Assembly (NCBI RefSeq): GCF_905373215.1
Contig: NZ_CAJPRT010000003.1
Location: 82,653 to 146,652 of the forward strand
Direction: 5' to 3'
Source of the DNA: an uncultured Campylobacter sp.
GTDB lineage: Bacteria > Campylobacterota > Campylobacteria > Campylobacterales > Campylobacteraceae
Length of the DNA: 64,000 nucleotides
A model generated the notes under the pieces. That model ran no database searches and was not told where the DNA came from. It was given only the letters and a program-made list of their open reading frames with translations. The position numbers and the translations under genes are program-made. Positions 51,846 through 61,101 of the stretch are shown piece after piece. Within the stretch, counting starts at the first letter, position 1; the number at the start of each line of letters is the position of its first letter.

Positions 51846-54547
51846 CTGCCCTCTCCTTTGGAATTTGAAATTTTCTCGATTTTTACAATGGTGTAGCGCG
51901 AGGTTTTGAAAAATATCTCGCCGCGAAGTTTCTCATCAAAATACGGCAGATACGCCCCGCTAAAGCCTGGATCGATCTTTACGCTAGCGACGATTTCTCG
52001 GTTTAAGCTTACGAACCCCTCCGCGCCGCTTTCGCTGTTTTCATCACCGGCAGTATCGGCTTTACGCGCGCAGCTAGAGCGATCCGCTTTTTTCGCATAA
52101 CCGGCGCCGCCCTTGTCGCTTTCGTTGCTAGCAGCGCCCGTTTTACGCACGCAGCTAGTTTTTTCATTATGCCCCACATCGTCTGCTTGGTAAATTTTAA
52201 CGACGTCGCCTGCGCTCACGCCCAAGTTTTCGGCGATGCTAGGGTTTAGATACAGTGCGCCCACTTCGCCTAGTCCGTTGCTTGCGCCGCTAAATTTATT
52301 GAATTGATGCAGCGGATTCGCCTCATAGATTAAAATTTCGCCCTCGCCTGCTCTAAGCGGCGCGGAAGGCGAAATTTCAAATTCCTCCTCGCTAGTGGCA
52401 AACTCCTCATTTCGCAACTCATATCCGCGGTGATTTGCGCCGCCGTTGTCGTAAAAATTTTCTAAATCGTCAAATTTAACCTGCTCAAAATCTGCGCCCA
52501 AGCTTGACGTATAGCTGATCGCGTGTTCCGCGCAAACTCCCAGCGCACAGGCGATATCGTTTAGCTCGTATCCGCCGTAATCAAGCGCCGCATTGGTAGG
52601 CACTACGCGCTTGTCGTAGTTCGTAAACGTACCCTCTTGCTGCACCAAGCTAGGCGCGTCTAGATCGGCTTCCAGCACGCCAAAGCTTATATCGCCCGCT
52701 TCGTTGTAGCCTAACGTCTCGCCCGCGCTCATTTGCGCGCTAAGTTCACAGATGAGCGCGACGCCAAGGCTGTTCGTGCGCGGCGGCACCACTAGCACTT
52801 TTAGCGGCGTGTAGCGCTGCACCAAACCCGCTAGGCGCGCGAGCGCGGCGCTATTTGGCGTGCGGATGAAATCCTCGCCGATGATGAGCGAAAAACTCTC
52901 CTTTTTAGCCAAAAGCTCATCCACTTTCTGCTCGTCCAGCCCGAGCGTGCGGGCGAAATTTGAAATTTTACTTTCCGTAACATCTTCGGAATTCTGCGCG
53001 GAATTTTTTGCGGGATTTTCAGCGCCATCCGCGCCTGCGGAATTTTCAGTACCGCTCGCACTCGCAACGTTCTCAGCGCCATTTGCCTCCGCAGAATTCT
53101 CAAGATTTTGCAAATCTGCGGGTTTCTCGTCTAAATTTTGCTTCGCCGCGGCGCGCGAAATTTCAAATTCCGTCGCGAGTTTCTCATCCAACCATCCAGG
53201 CAGATCGCGTCCGAATTTCTGCAAGATCCAAAGCAGGATCTGCGCCTCCAAGCCCGCGGCGTGTGGCTGATGGATGAAATTTTTACAAAAGCTCTTAATT
53301 CCCTCGTCGCAAAACGGATGAAAACAGATCCCGCCTGCCTTATTTAGCTTGCAGGCGCTGTTTACCGCATAGCCTAGATTTGGAGCGTCGCTGCGCAAAA
53401 ATGTGCCGCAAACGACGATGAAATCGCTATTTTTAATCGTCTGCGAATCCGCATTATAAAATTTCGTGCCGCTAAATTTCGAAAATTCGCGCAGGAATTT
53501 TTGATACGCAAGCGCCTCATCGTTGATCAGAGCGAGCTTAAATTTTTGCCGCAAAAGCTCTAAAATCCGAGCTTCTTCGTTGGTGATGAAACTATTAAAT
53601 TTAATATTTTTGATCTCGCCATCCTCGATACCGCGCACGATACGGCTAAAAACCGCTTCGTTTTTGCTCGCCCGCTCGTTTGAGAAATCCCAGCCGAAGC
53701 GCGCTCCTGCATGCAGGACGCTAAAATTTATGTCGCTGCTAACGCGATAAATTTTTTCACGCGGCTCGCCTATGCCGCGGCGCTTGATCTCGTAATAAAG
53801 TAGCTCGCAATCGCTGCTGTGCGGGTTGGAAGCGGGGATTTGACGCAGCTCCCAGGCGTTTGAAACGTATTTAAACGCGCTCTCTACCAGAGCCCCCGTC
53901 GGGCAGACCGCCGCGCTCTCGCCGTAGTTTACGCAATCATCCTCATCGTTGATCCGCGCGATTAGGCTTTTTTGCAGCTTGTTCCATACAGCGTAGGCGT
54001 CTTTGGGCATCGCGTCCTTTTGCTCCTTACTTAGCGCGTCTCCGCCGCGCGGAACGAGCTTAAACGCATCTACGCCCAAGCGGTCCTTTGCGGCGGTGAT
54101 ACAGCGCTCGCAGACGATGCAAAGGCTAGGATCGTAGCTCAAATATCCCCAATCCTGCACTTCGCGCGCCGTATCGTGGATAGCGTAGCTTTGGGTATTT
54201 GTGCGCATCAGATGGGCTAAATTTTGAAGCTCGCACTCGCCGCTTTGATCGCAAACCCCGCACGCCATAGGATGGTTGATGCAATAAACCTGCGTGATCG
54301 CCTCGCGCTCGGCATCGATCTCGGGGCTGCGGCTATAGATGACCATGCCGTCTTTGGCTTTGGCGTTGCAGCTATAGACACGCTTGCCGTCCGCTTCGAC
54401 CATACAAAGTCTGCATGCGAGCGTCGGCGTACCGCCGCTTAGATAACAAAGCGCTGGGATAAAAACGCCGCAGCGACGCGCGACCTGCAAGATATACTCG
54501 CCCTCGTCGCACTCGCAAGCTTTACCGTCGATCGTGATCTTTGCCAT
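51842..54547 (-). CDS. nuoG: NADH-quinone oxidoreductase subunit G (molybdopterin-like fold)
   Basis: The N-terminus binds 2Fe-2S (CYLSGGTPTLACRLCMVEAD, YSC) and the His/Cys 4Fe-4S site (HPMACGVCDQSGECEL), then a second ferredoxin domain (CIVCERC, CPTGAL). The rest is the inactive molybdopterin-oxidoreductase fold. Two low-complexity insertions are seen: residues ~462-525 (ENSAEANGAEN type) and ~786-844 (Ser/Arg/Lys/Asp with repeated SC-x-RK units). At 901 residues it is longer than typical. It lies between the NuoF-slot protein and nuoH. Confidence 0.93.
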   Translation of the reverse strand: MAKITIDGKACECDEGEYILQVARRCGVFIPALCYLSGGTPTLACRLCMVEADGKRVYSCNAKAKDGMVIYSRSPEIDAEREAITQVYCINHPMACGVCDQSGECELQNLAHLMRTNTQSYAIHDTAREVQDWGYLSYDPSLCIVCERCITAAKDRLGVDAFKLVPRGGDALSKEQKDAMPKDAYAVWNKLQKSLIARINDEDDCVNYGESAAVCPTGALVESAFKYVSNAWELRQIPASNPHSSDCELLYYEIKRRGIGEPREKIYRVSSDINFSVLHAGARFGWDFSNERASKNEAVFSRIVRGIEDGEIKNIKFNSFITNEEARILELLRQKFKLALINDEALAYQKFLREFSKFSGTKFYNADSQTIKNSDFIVVCGTFLRSDAPNLGYAVNSACKLNKAGGICFHPFCDEGIKSFCKNFIHQPHAAGLEAQILLWILQKFGRDLPGWLDEKLATEFEISRAAAKQNLDEKPADLQNLENSAEANGAENVASASGTENSAGADGAENPAKNSAQNSEDVTESKISNFARTLGLDEQKVDELLAKKESFSLIIGEDFIRTPNSAALARLAGLVQRYTPLKVLVVPPRTNSLGVALICELSAQMSAGETLGYNEAGDISFGVLEADLDAPSLVQQEGTFTNYDKRVVPTNAALDYGGYELNDIACALGVCAEHAISYTSSLGADFEQVKFDDLENFYDNGGANHRGYELRNEEFATSEEEFEISPSAPLRAGEGEILIYEANPLHQFNKFSGASNGLGEVGALYLNPSIAENLGVSAGDVVKIYQADDVGHNEKTSCVRKTGAASNESDKGGAGYAKKADRSSCARKADTAGDENSESGAEGFVSLNREIVASVKIDPGFSGAYLPYFDEKLRGEIFFKTSRYTIVKIEKISNSKGEGR

Positions 54548-54548
54548 T

Positions 54549-55256
54549 TTAAACCTTAGAAATTTCGGCTAGTTCGAAATTATAACCGCCAAAGCCCTGC
54601 CCGCCCGAGCCCAAAAGCGCGATCGTGCCCTTTAGCTCCTCATCCAAAATAAATTCTTTTTCTAAATTTAGGTGCAGCGTCTTTATGCGGACTCGATCTC
54701 CGCCCTTGATCTTTGCGACCATGCTAAAATACCTTCCGCCGATTAGTCGGTCGTCCGCATCGTGTTTGAAAACCACGGCGCCGTCGAAATTCTCAGGCTC
54801 TTTTAGAGGGCTTAAATTTACCCGCCCTTGCGCGCCAAAATCCGCTCGCTCGCCGCGTAAGCTTAAAATTTTAACCCCTAACTTCGCCGCTATGAGAGAT
54901 AGAAAAGCTTTGATATTTTCGGCGTCGGGATGAGTTTTAATGAGCGCATCGTCGATCAAAAGCGCGTCGCAGCCGCTTTGCAGAAACTCCGCGATCTGCT
55001 CGATCTCCTCCTCACCCACGCTGCTTTCGCCGCTTAGATACTCCAGATCCAGATCCGCAAAATAGGGCTCGTCGCAAAAACTAGCGCAGATTAGCGCCAG
55101 CACGAAGCTTTGCGCGCCGATCTCGCATTTTATCAGCTCGCCTGGAAGATGCGGGTCTTGCAGCGGCGATACGCTTAAAATTTCAGCGTCTTTAAGGCTA
55201 GCGGCGAGCGTCGGAGCCTGCAGGCTAAGTAGCGGCGCTAAATTTAAAATTTTCAT
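54549..55256 (-). CDS. NuoF-slot protein of Campylobacter-type complex I
   Basis: The 235-residue soluble protein occupies the nuoF place but has no FMN- or NAD-binding glycine motif and no 4Fe-4S cysteines. It resembles the Campylobacter protein (Cj1574c place) known to replace NuoF, linked to flavodoxin rather than NADH as donor. The ATG at 55256 overlaps the stop of the preceding small gene (ATGA), with GGGGAGAGG upstream. Confidence 0.82.
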   Translation of the reverse strand: MKILNLAPLLSLQAPTLAASLKDAEILSVSPLQDPHLPGELIKCEIGAQSFVLALICASFCDEPYFADLDLEYLSGESSVGEEEIEQIAEFLQSGCDALLIDDALIKTHPDAENIKAFLSLIAAKLGVKILSLRGERADFGAQGRVNLSPLKEPENFDGAVVFKHDADDRLIGGRYFSMVAKIKGGDRVRIKTLHLNLEKEFILDEELKGTIALLGSGGQGFGGYNFELAEISKV

Positions 55257-55483
55257 CCTCTCCCCTTTTTGGCGACGACCATCCAATCGACTTGGTTATA
55301 TCGGATCGAGCTTAAAAGCGTGGAATTTAGCCCCTCCACCAGATCTGCGCTTTTTTGAACCGCGCTGAAATCGCCCATCTCAAACATAAAGATCATCGTC
55401 TCGCCGTGAGCGGAATTTTTTAAAATTTCGCCCATGCGGTTTAAAAATTTATCGCCCAGATGCCTTAAATCGTAGCGTTTCAT
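55253..55483 (-). CDS. NuoE-slot small protein of Campylobacter-type complex I
   Basis: The 76-residue protein sits where nuoE is expected but lacks its 2Fe-2S cysteines. It matches the small protein at this position in C. jejuni (Cj1575c place). It is translationally coupled to nuoD (4-base overlap) and to the NuoF-slot gene. Its fold and partner are not visible from sequence. Confidence 0.8.
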   Translation of the reverse strand: MKRYDLRHLGDKFLNRMGEILKNSAHGETMIFMFEMGDFSAVQKSADLVEGLNSTLLSSIRYNQVDWMVVAKKGRG

Positions 55484-56706
55484 CGATCCACCTCGCCTAA
55501 GATAATATTAGTGCTGCCGATGATCGCCGCGGCGTCGGCAAGATACTGCCCGGGTAAAATTTCCTCATAGACCGCGCAATGCCAAAAGCTCGGCGTGCGG
55601 ATCTTAAGGCGGTACGGGCGGCTTTCGCCCATCGAGCGGATATAAAATCCAAGCTCGCCCTTAGGACTCTCGCTCGCTGCGTAAATTTCGCCCACGGGCG
55701 GGCGCAAACCCTGCGTAACCAGCACGAAATGCTGCATCAGCGAGTAGTTTTGCGTCATGATCTGCTCTTTGTTAGGATTTACGTAAGCAGGGTCGATCGC
55801 TAAAATTTGCGGATCGCTCAGCGGATAGCGCTTCGCGCACTGGCGCAAAATTTTAAGGCTCTCGCGCATCTCCGCCATATAGCATTTATAACGCGCGTAG
55901 CAGTCGCCCTCGCTCGCATATGGCACGTCGAAATCAAGCTCGTCGTAGATGAGATAGGGCTCCTCTTTGCGGATATCCCACGCATGCCCGCTAGCGCGTA
56001 GCGTCACGCCGCTACAGCCGCAGCTAAGGGCATCTTCGTGGGAGATCACGCCCACCCCTTCGGTTCGCATCAGCCAAATTCTATTTGTATCGAGCATATC
56101 TTCAAATTCTTTAATGTCGCTCGGGAATTCGTCGCAAAATTTCAACATCTCTTCTAGCCAGCCGTTAGGCAGGTCCAAAAACACGCCGCCGATTTTGATA
56201 TTATTGTGCGTAAGGCGCGCGCCGCAGTATTTTTCTATGAGATCGAGTATATATTCGCGCGAACGAAAGCAGTAGAGAAATACCGTCATCGCGCCGATAT
56301 CAAGCGCGTGCGTACCCAAAAACAGAAGGTGCGAGCTGATGCGATTAAGCTCCAGTAGAATCGTGCGGATGATCTGCGCGCGGCGCGGCACTTCGATGCC
56401 GCAGAGCTTCTCGACCGCGGCGCAAAAGCCGTAGTTGTTCGAACCCGATGCGATGTAATCGATGCGATCTGTTACTGGGACGAACTCCGCGTAGATCATA
56501 TTTTCGGCCATCTTTTCGATGCCTCGGTGCATGTAGCCTACGCCGGGGCGGGCTCGCACGATTCGCTCGCCGTCAAGCTCCAGCACGAGCTTTAGCTGCC
56601 CGTGCGCGCTTGGATGCTGCGGACCGAAATTTAAGATCATATTCGCGCCCTCGCGCTCGTACTCGATGTTTTCGAAAAACGGTCTTAGCTTGCTTGGATT
56701 TTGCAT
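55480..56706 (-). CDS. nuoD: NADH-quinone oxidoreductase subunit D
   Basis: The 408-residue peripheral-arm subunit, related to hydrogenase large subunits, lines the quinone site. NFGPQHPSAHGQLKLVLELDGE near the N-terminus and RIDYIASGSNNYGFCAAVEKL are diagnostic. Its ATG overlaps the nuoC stop (TAATG). Confidence 0.97.
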   Translation of the reverse strand: MQNPSKLRPFFENIEYEREGANMILNFGPQHPSAHGQLKLVLELDGERIVRARPGVGYMHRGIEKMAENMIYAEFVPVTDRIDYIASGSNNYGFCAAVEKLCGIEVPRRAQIIRTILLELNRISSHLLFLGTHALDIGAMTVFLYCFRSREYILDLIEKYCGARLTHNNIKIGGVFLDLPNGWLEEMLKFCDEFPSDIKEFEDMLDTNRIWLMRTEGVGVISHEDALSCGCSGVTLRASGHAWDIRKEEPYLIYDELDFDVPYASEGDCYARYKCYMAEMRESLKILRQCAKRYPLSDPQILAIDPAYVNPNKEQIMTQNYSLMQHFVLVTQGLRPPVGEIYAASESPKGELGFYIRSMGESRPYRLKIRTPSFWHCAVYEEILPGQYLADAAAIIGSTNIILGEVDR

Positions 56707-57494
56707 TATTTTCTCTTTGTGATGATCTTGTAAATTCCGCGTTTAACGCGTTTTACGAAACGCACGCCACCCTCTTCTTGATATTCTTGTAAAATTTTCT
56801 CTTGCGGCCGCGGCTCGCCTCTAGCGCTCTCATGATACAGCCGCGTAAAGTTAAAAGTATCTTTTTCGTCCACGAATGCGGAATTTCGGTTCTCTTCGCC
56901 GATCCACTCGCGAGCACCAACCCCAAAAATTTTATCCACCTCGTACCACTTGGCAAACTCGTCTCCTTGCAGCGGATAGGACTTTAAAAGCGGATGTCCG
57001 AACCAATCATCGGGCATTATTAGGCGCGCTAAATTTGGATGATTTTCAATCCAAACGCCCATCATATCGTATAGTTCGCGCTCCGCCCAGTTCGCGCTTT
57101 TGTAGATGCCCGCAGCGCTTTGTAAAAAGCTCTCATTCGGCACGAAGCACTTTAGTCGCGCGCGGCGCGCTCTTTTGATATCCAAAAGCTGATAAAAAAC
57201 CTCGATGCCGCCGCGAGCCTCGGTAAAATCTACACCGCTTAGCTCGCATAAAATTTCATATCCCGCGCCTTTAAGCGCACGCAGCGCCGCTAAATTTTGC
57301 GCAGGCTCCACATAGAGCACGAGGGTGTTAAATTCCACATATGAGTTTAAAATTTGAACGCCTTCAAGCGCGTCCAGATCGTCTTTAAAATCGCTCGCGC
57401 TTGCGTCTAGCTTCTGCGTCTCCTCGGGGATGAAAAATCTATCTTTGTAGTAATTTTTTTTACTCTGATCGCCTTTGGGATTAAATTTTCTCAT
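56706..57494 (-). CDS. nuoC: NADH-quinone oxidoreductase subunit C
   Basis: The 262-residue subunit has the conserved WAERELYDMMGVWIENHPN and LIMPDDWFGHPLLKSYPLQG blocks. The N-terminus (MRKFNPKGDQSKKNYYKD) matches Campylobacter NuoC. I chose the ATG at 57494, which overlaps the nuoB TGA, over a 35-residue longer frame inside nuoB. Confidence 0.95.
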   Translation of the reverse strand: MRKFNPKGDQSKKNYYKDRFFIPEETQKLDASASDFKDDLDALEGVQILNSYVEFNTLVLYVEPAQNLAALRALKGAGYEILCELSGVDFTEARGGIEVFYQLLDIKRARRARLKCFVPNESFLQSAAGIYKSANWAERELYDMMGVWIENHPNLARLIMPDDWFGHPLLKSYPLQGDEFAKWYEVDKIFGVGAREWIGEENRNSAFVDEKDTFNFTRLYHESARGEPRPQEKILQEYQEEGGVRFVKRVKRGIYKIITKRK

Positions 57495-58003
57495 CAGATC
57501 AGCCTTTTTGCCTTTTGTGCGCGGCGCGGAGTTTGGGTGCGGATCTTTTTTTGTAGCACCATCATCGCAAACTGCAACGTCTCGGGGCGCGGCGCGCATC
57601 CGGGCAGATAAATATCCACAGGCACTATGCGGTCGCAGCCCTGCACCGTAGCGTAGGTATTAAACATCCCTCCAGTATTGGCGCAGCTGCCCATGCTGAT
57701 GACCCATTTGGGCTCGGGCATCGCGTCGTATAGGCGGCGCGTAAACTCGGCGTGCTTTTTGCTAAGCGTGCCTGCGATTATCATCACATCTGATTGCTTA
57801 GCGCTTGCGCGAAATATCGTGCCGAAGCGGTCAAAGTCAAATCTGCCCGCGCCCGCCGCCATCATCTCGATCGCACAGCAAGCAAGCCCGTACGTCATCG
57901 CCCACAAAGAGTTGCTCCTGCCCCACGCAATTAGCTTATCGACGGTCGTTAGCACTACGGGAAGCCCGTTTTCGCGCGCGTAGTTTATCTTATGCTCTGC
58001 CAA
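57494..58003 (-). CDS. nuoB: NADH-quinone oxidoreductase subunit B
   Basis: The 169-residue subunit holds cluster N2, the last iron-sulphur centre before quinone: YGLACCAIEMM, GSCANTGG and PGCAPRPE supply the cysteines. The start is a TTG at 58003 with GGAG about 7 bases upstream and reads AEHKINYARENGLP, aligned with known Campylobacter NuoB. The overlap with nuoA is 19 bases. Confidence 0.95.
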   Translation of the reverse strand: MAEHKINYARENGLPVVLTTVDKLIAWGRSNSLWAMTYGLACCAIEMMAAGAGRFDFDRFGTIFRASAKQSDVMIIAGTLSKKHAEFTRRLYDAMPEPKWVISMGSCANTGGMFNTYATVQGCDRIVPVDIYLPGCAPRPETLQFAMMVLQKKIRTQTPRRAQKAKRLI

Positions 58004-58374
58004 TTTAGCGCTCCTTTTTTCCATGCATAAATAAAACCGATGCCTAATAATACGATGAAAAACGCCATCTCTACAAGCCCGAAGACGCCTAAAATTTTAA
58101 AATTTACCGCCCACGGAAACATAAAGATAATCTCGACGTCAAAAAGTATGAAAAGCACGGCTATCAAAAAAAAGTGGGAGTTCATTCGGTTGGGCTGTTT
58201 GACGGCTTCGGGGCCGCTTTCGTAAATTTCGCCCTTGAGCCGCTCGTCGCGTCTATCTGCCAAACGCGAGCCTACCAAAGAGGATAGTTTAACGATGAGC
58301 GAAAAGACGCAAAAAGCTAGGATTAGCATTACGAATATTCCGAAATACGGGCTTTGCAGCGGAATTCTAGACAT
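57985..58374 (-). CDS. nuoA: NADH-quinone oxidoreductase subunit A
   Basis: The 129-residue three-helix subunit shows IYESGPEA and FLIAVLFILFDVEIIFMFPWAV, the family signature. It is the first gene of the fourteen-slot nuo operon. A TACAAT box lies 31 bases upstream. Confidence 0.96.
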   Translation of the reverse strand: MSRIPLQSPYFGIFVMLILAFCVFSLIVKLSSLVGSRLADRRDERLKGEIYESGPEAVKQPNRMNSHFFLIAVLFILFDVEIIFMFPWAVNFKILGVFGLVEMAFFIVLLGIGFIYAWKKGALNWQSIR

Positions 58375-58404
58375 TTTTCGCCTCGGTTTTAAAATTTAAT
58401 GTGG

Positions 58405-58410
58405 ATTGTA
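58405..58410 (-). promoter_or_regulatory. candidate -10 box of the nuo operon
   Basis: TACAAT on the minus strand, 31 bases before the nuoA ATG, in the divergent spacer with the phosphate transporter gene. Confidence 0.5.
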
Positions 58411-58518
58411 ACGAAGTATTGATTTAATAAAGCTTAGCGCGCGCCACTAAATTCGCTTTTAAAATTAAAATTTATATACCTCGCCTGTGCGATTTAGTGG
58501 GGATTAAGGCGCGTGTGG

Positions 58519-58524
58519 TAAAAT
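58519..58524 (+). promoter_or_regulatory. candidate -10 box of the Pit transporter gene
   Basis: TAAAAT preceded by TGTGG (extended -10 type), 23 bases before the ATG. No -35 box is clear. Confidence 0.4.
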
Positions 58525-58547
58525 TTCGCGGATTTTAAGGGAGAGCT

Positions 58548-60110
58548 ATGAAATCTAGCAAGATAAGTCTCATTTTCTACGGCATATTCTGCGGCGTAAC
58601 AATCTATTTTCTTATCTGGGGATTAGGTTTTATAGGAAGCGGCGATAAAATGCTATTTTTAGTTTCGGTATTTTTGGGCATCTTTATGGCCTTTAATATC
58701 GGTGGAAACGACGTGGCAAATTCCTTCGGCACCAGCGTCGGAAGCGGCACTCTTAGCATCGCGCAAGCCCTTTGTATCGCGGCGGTATTTGAAGCAAGCG
58801 GCGCCGTAATCGCAGGCGGCGAAGTAACCTCGACGATCCGCAGCGGCATAATCGATCTTAGCAAAATGGACGTGCATCCGAGAGACTTTATCTACGTAAT
58901 GATGAGCGCACTTTTTGCGGCAGGCGCGTGGCTACTTTTTGCCAGCAGAAAGGGCTTGCCCGTATCTACTACGCATGCGATAATCGGCGGTATCGTGGGC
59001 TCGGGGCTTACGCTAGGCGCTCTGCTTAATACCGCAGAGACTTCCGCATTGTGGCTAGTGCAGTGGGATAAGATCGGCAAAATAGCGATCTCTTGGGTAC
59101 TCTCGCCGATTTTAGGCGGAGTGATCTCCTTTGGAATTTTCTGGCTCATCAAACATTATATTTTGGATTACAACCGCTACGCTCAAATAAAGATCGACCG
59201 CATAAAGCGCGAAAAAAAATCTCTCCGCAAGCTGCATAAAAAGACCTTCGAGACCCTGGACGACATTCAAAAGATCGCCTATGCAGAAGCGCTAAATCAT
59301 GATATTTACGCGATGCGCGATCCCGATTTTGATCCAAGTGAGCTGGATAGCGAGTATTATAAAAAGGTGATCGAGCTTGACGCGAAAAAAGAGAAACTCA
59401 AATCCCACAAAGCTTTGGAATTCGGCATCCCTGCCGTAGCGGGCATCGGTGCCTTCGTGATCTCGGCGATGCTGATATTTAAGGGGCTACATAATCTAAA
59501 TTTCGGGCTTACGAATTTTTACAACTACCTCGTCATCGGTATGTCGACGCTGATTACCTGGCTTTTGATGTTTATTTTCGCTAAGACTCTGCGCCGCTCA
59601 AATTTAAACAAATCCGCGTTTTTGATGTTTAGCTGGCTGCAGGTGCTCACTGCTAGCGGCTTTGCCTTTTCGCACGGCAGCAACGACATCGCAAACGCCG
59701 TGGGTCCGTTTGCCGCCATCATCGATACGATGGCTACGAATAGTATCAATCCTTCCACTCCCGTGCCGCAGCAGATTATGATAATGTTCGCAGTAGCCCT
59801 CATAGCGGGGCTTTGGTTCATCGGCAAAGAGGTGATCGCCACCGTAGGCACCAATCTTACGAAAATCCACCCAGCCTCGGGCTTTAGCGCCGAGCTCGCA
59901 AGCGCCGTCGTCGTCATGGCGGCATCGGTGCTGGGGCTTCCGATCTCCTCGACCCACGTGCTAATCGGCGCGATTTTGGGAATCGGCTTGGTAAATCACA
60001 GTACGAACTGGTCGCTGATGAAGCCGATCGGGCTAGCGTGGATCATCACCCTACCCGTCTCGGCGCTGCTTTCGGCGTTTGCATTCGTGCTTTTGCGTCA
60101 CGTATTTTAG
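58548..60110 (+). CDS. Pit-family inorganic phosphate transporter
   Basis: The 520-residue inner-membrane protein has the two inverted PiT signatures, GGNDVANSFGTSVGSGTLS near residue 48 and SHGSNDIANAVGPFAAI near 378, each within a helix bundle. A charged cytoplasmic loop of about 90 residues (residues ~205-295) separates the halves. It imports phosphate with protons or sodium. It is a single gene with GGGAGAG before the ATG, divergent from nuo. Confidence 0.93.
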   Translation: MKSSKISLIFYGIFCGVTIYFLIWGLGFIGSGDKMLFLVSVFLGIFMAFNIGGNDVANSFGTSVGSGTLSIAQALCIAAVFEASGAVIAGGEVTSTIRSGIIDLSKMDVHPRDFIYVMMSALFAAGAWLLFASRKGLPVSTTHAIIGGIVGSGLTLGALLNTAETSALWLVQWDKIGKIAISWVLSPILGGVISFGIFWLIKHYILDYNRYAQIKIDRIKREKKSLRKLHKKTFETLDDIQKIAYAEALNHDIYAMRDPDFDPSELDSEYYKKVIELDAKKEKLKSHKALEFGIPAVAGIGAFVISAMLIFKGLHNLNFGLTNFYNYLVIGMSTLITWLLMFIFAKTLRRSNLNKSAFLMFSWLQVLTASGFAFSHGSNDIANAVGPFAAIIDTMATNSINPSTPVPQQIMIMFAVALIAGLWFIGKEVIATVGTNLTKIHPASGFSAELASAVVVMAASVLGLPISSTHVLIGAILGIGLVNHSTNWSLMKPIGLAWIITLPVSALLSAFAFVLLRHVF

Positions 60111-60342
60111 GCTAAATTTAAAAATCCGCTCTCTGAAATTTTAAAATTTCGCAAAATTCTACGCAGGCTAAATTTTAAAATTTTACAGCGCCGAAGCGAG
60201 CAAATTTTACAGCTCCTCTTGTGGCGAATCACAGCGCAAAACTCGCTCGCAGTAACGTATATCTCGCTTGTATCTCTCCCGCACGCCCTGTAAAATTTAA
60301 TAAAATTTTAGCTAAAATCGCGCTTTTAAATTTAGGAAAGCT

Positions 60343-61101
60343 ATGAGTAAATTTGAAATTTTCAGATCCACCCTCGCCGTGATGATGGGCTACGTGCCGC
60401 TAGGGCTGGCGTTTGGTATCTACGGCATCAGCCAAGACCTGCCCGTATGGGCGCTCGCGTTAACCTCGCTGCTAATCTATGCAGGCAGCGTGGAGTTCGT
60501 GCTGATCGCCTTCATCGTAACCCACGCCTCGCTCGTAGATACCTTCGTCGTGGCGTTTTTGCTAAATTTCCGACATTTTTTCTACACGATGTCGCTGCTG
60601 GACGAGCTGCGCTTCGTGCGCCATAAAATTTACGCCGTATATGCTCTTACCGACGAAACCTTTGCGCTGCTAAAGGCGCGCGCGTTTTTGCGCCCCGAGG
60701 AGCTTAGCGGCGAACAGCCTGTAACGCCGCAAAGACTAAAAGAGCTTGATCTGCTCTATAATCTAACCGCGGTATTAAATCAGTCCTACTGGGTCGCGGG
60801 CGTCGTTGCGGGGGCTGTTTTGGGAGCAAGCTTGAAGCTTGATTTTAGCGGAGTCGAGTTCAGCCTGACGGCGCTTTTTGCGATGCTAACCTATGAGGTT
60901 TTTAAAGCAAACCCGCAACATAAAGTGCTATTGCTAGGATTTGCCTGCGCATTTGCGGGGCTTTTTATCTTTCCTACAAAATACTTTTTATTCGGCACTC
61001 TGATTTTCGGCACAGGGGTTTTGCTGCTCTTTCGCAAATACTTTGAGCGACCTTCGTACGCGGGACGCAGGCTGCGAAAATTCCTAAAAAGGAGCAGGTA
61101 G
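60343..61101 (+). CDS. azlC: AzlC-family branched-chain amino-acid exporter, large subunit
   Basis: The 252-residue membrane protein has the AzlC opening VMMGYVPLGLAFGIYGI, GSVEFVLIAFIV and LNFRHFFYTMSLLDELR. It works with the small AzlD subunit to export branched-chain amino acids or related compounds. The stop overlaps the azlD GTG start by one base (TAGTG). Confidence 0.93.
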   Translation: MSKFEIFRSTLAVMMGYVPLGLAFGIYGISQDLPVWALALTSLLIYAGSVEFVLIAFIVTHASLVDTFVVAFLLNFRHFFYTMSLLDELRFVRHKIYAVYALTDETFALLKARAFLRPEELSGEQPVTPQRLKELDLLYNLTAVLNQSYWVAGVVAGAVLGASLKLDFSGVEFSLTALFAMLTYEVFKANPQHKVLLLGFACAFAGLFIFPTKYFLFGTLIFGTGVLLLFRKYFERPSYAGRRLRKFLKRSR

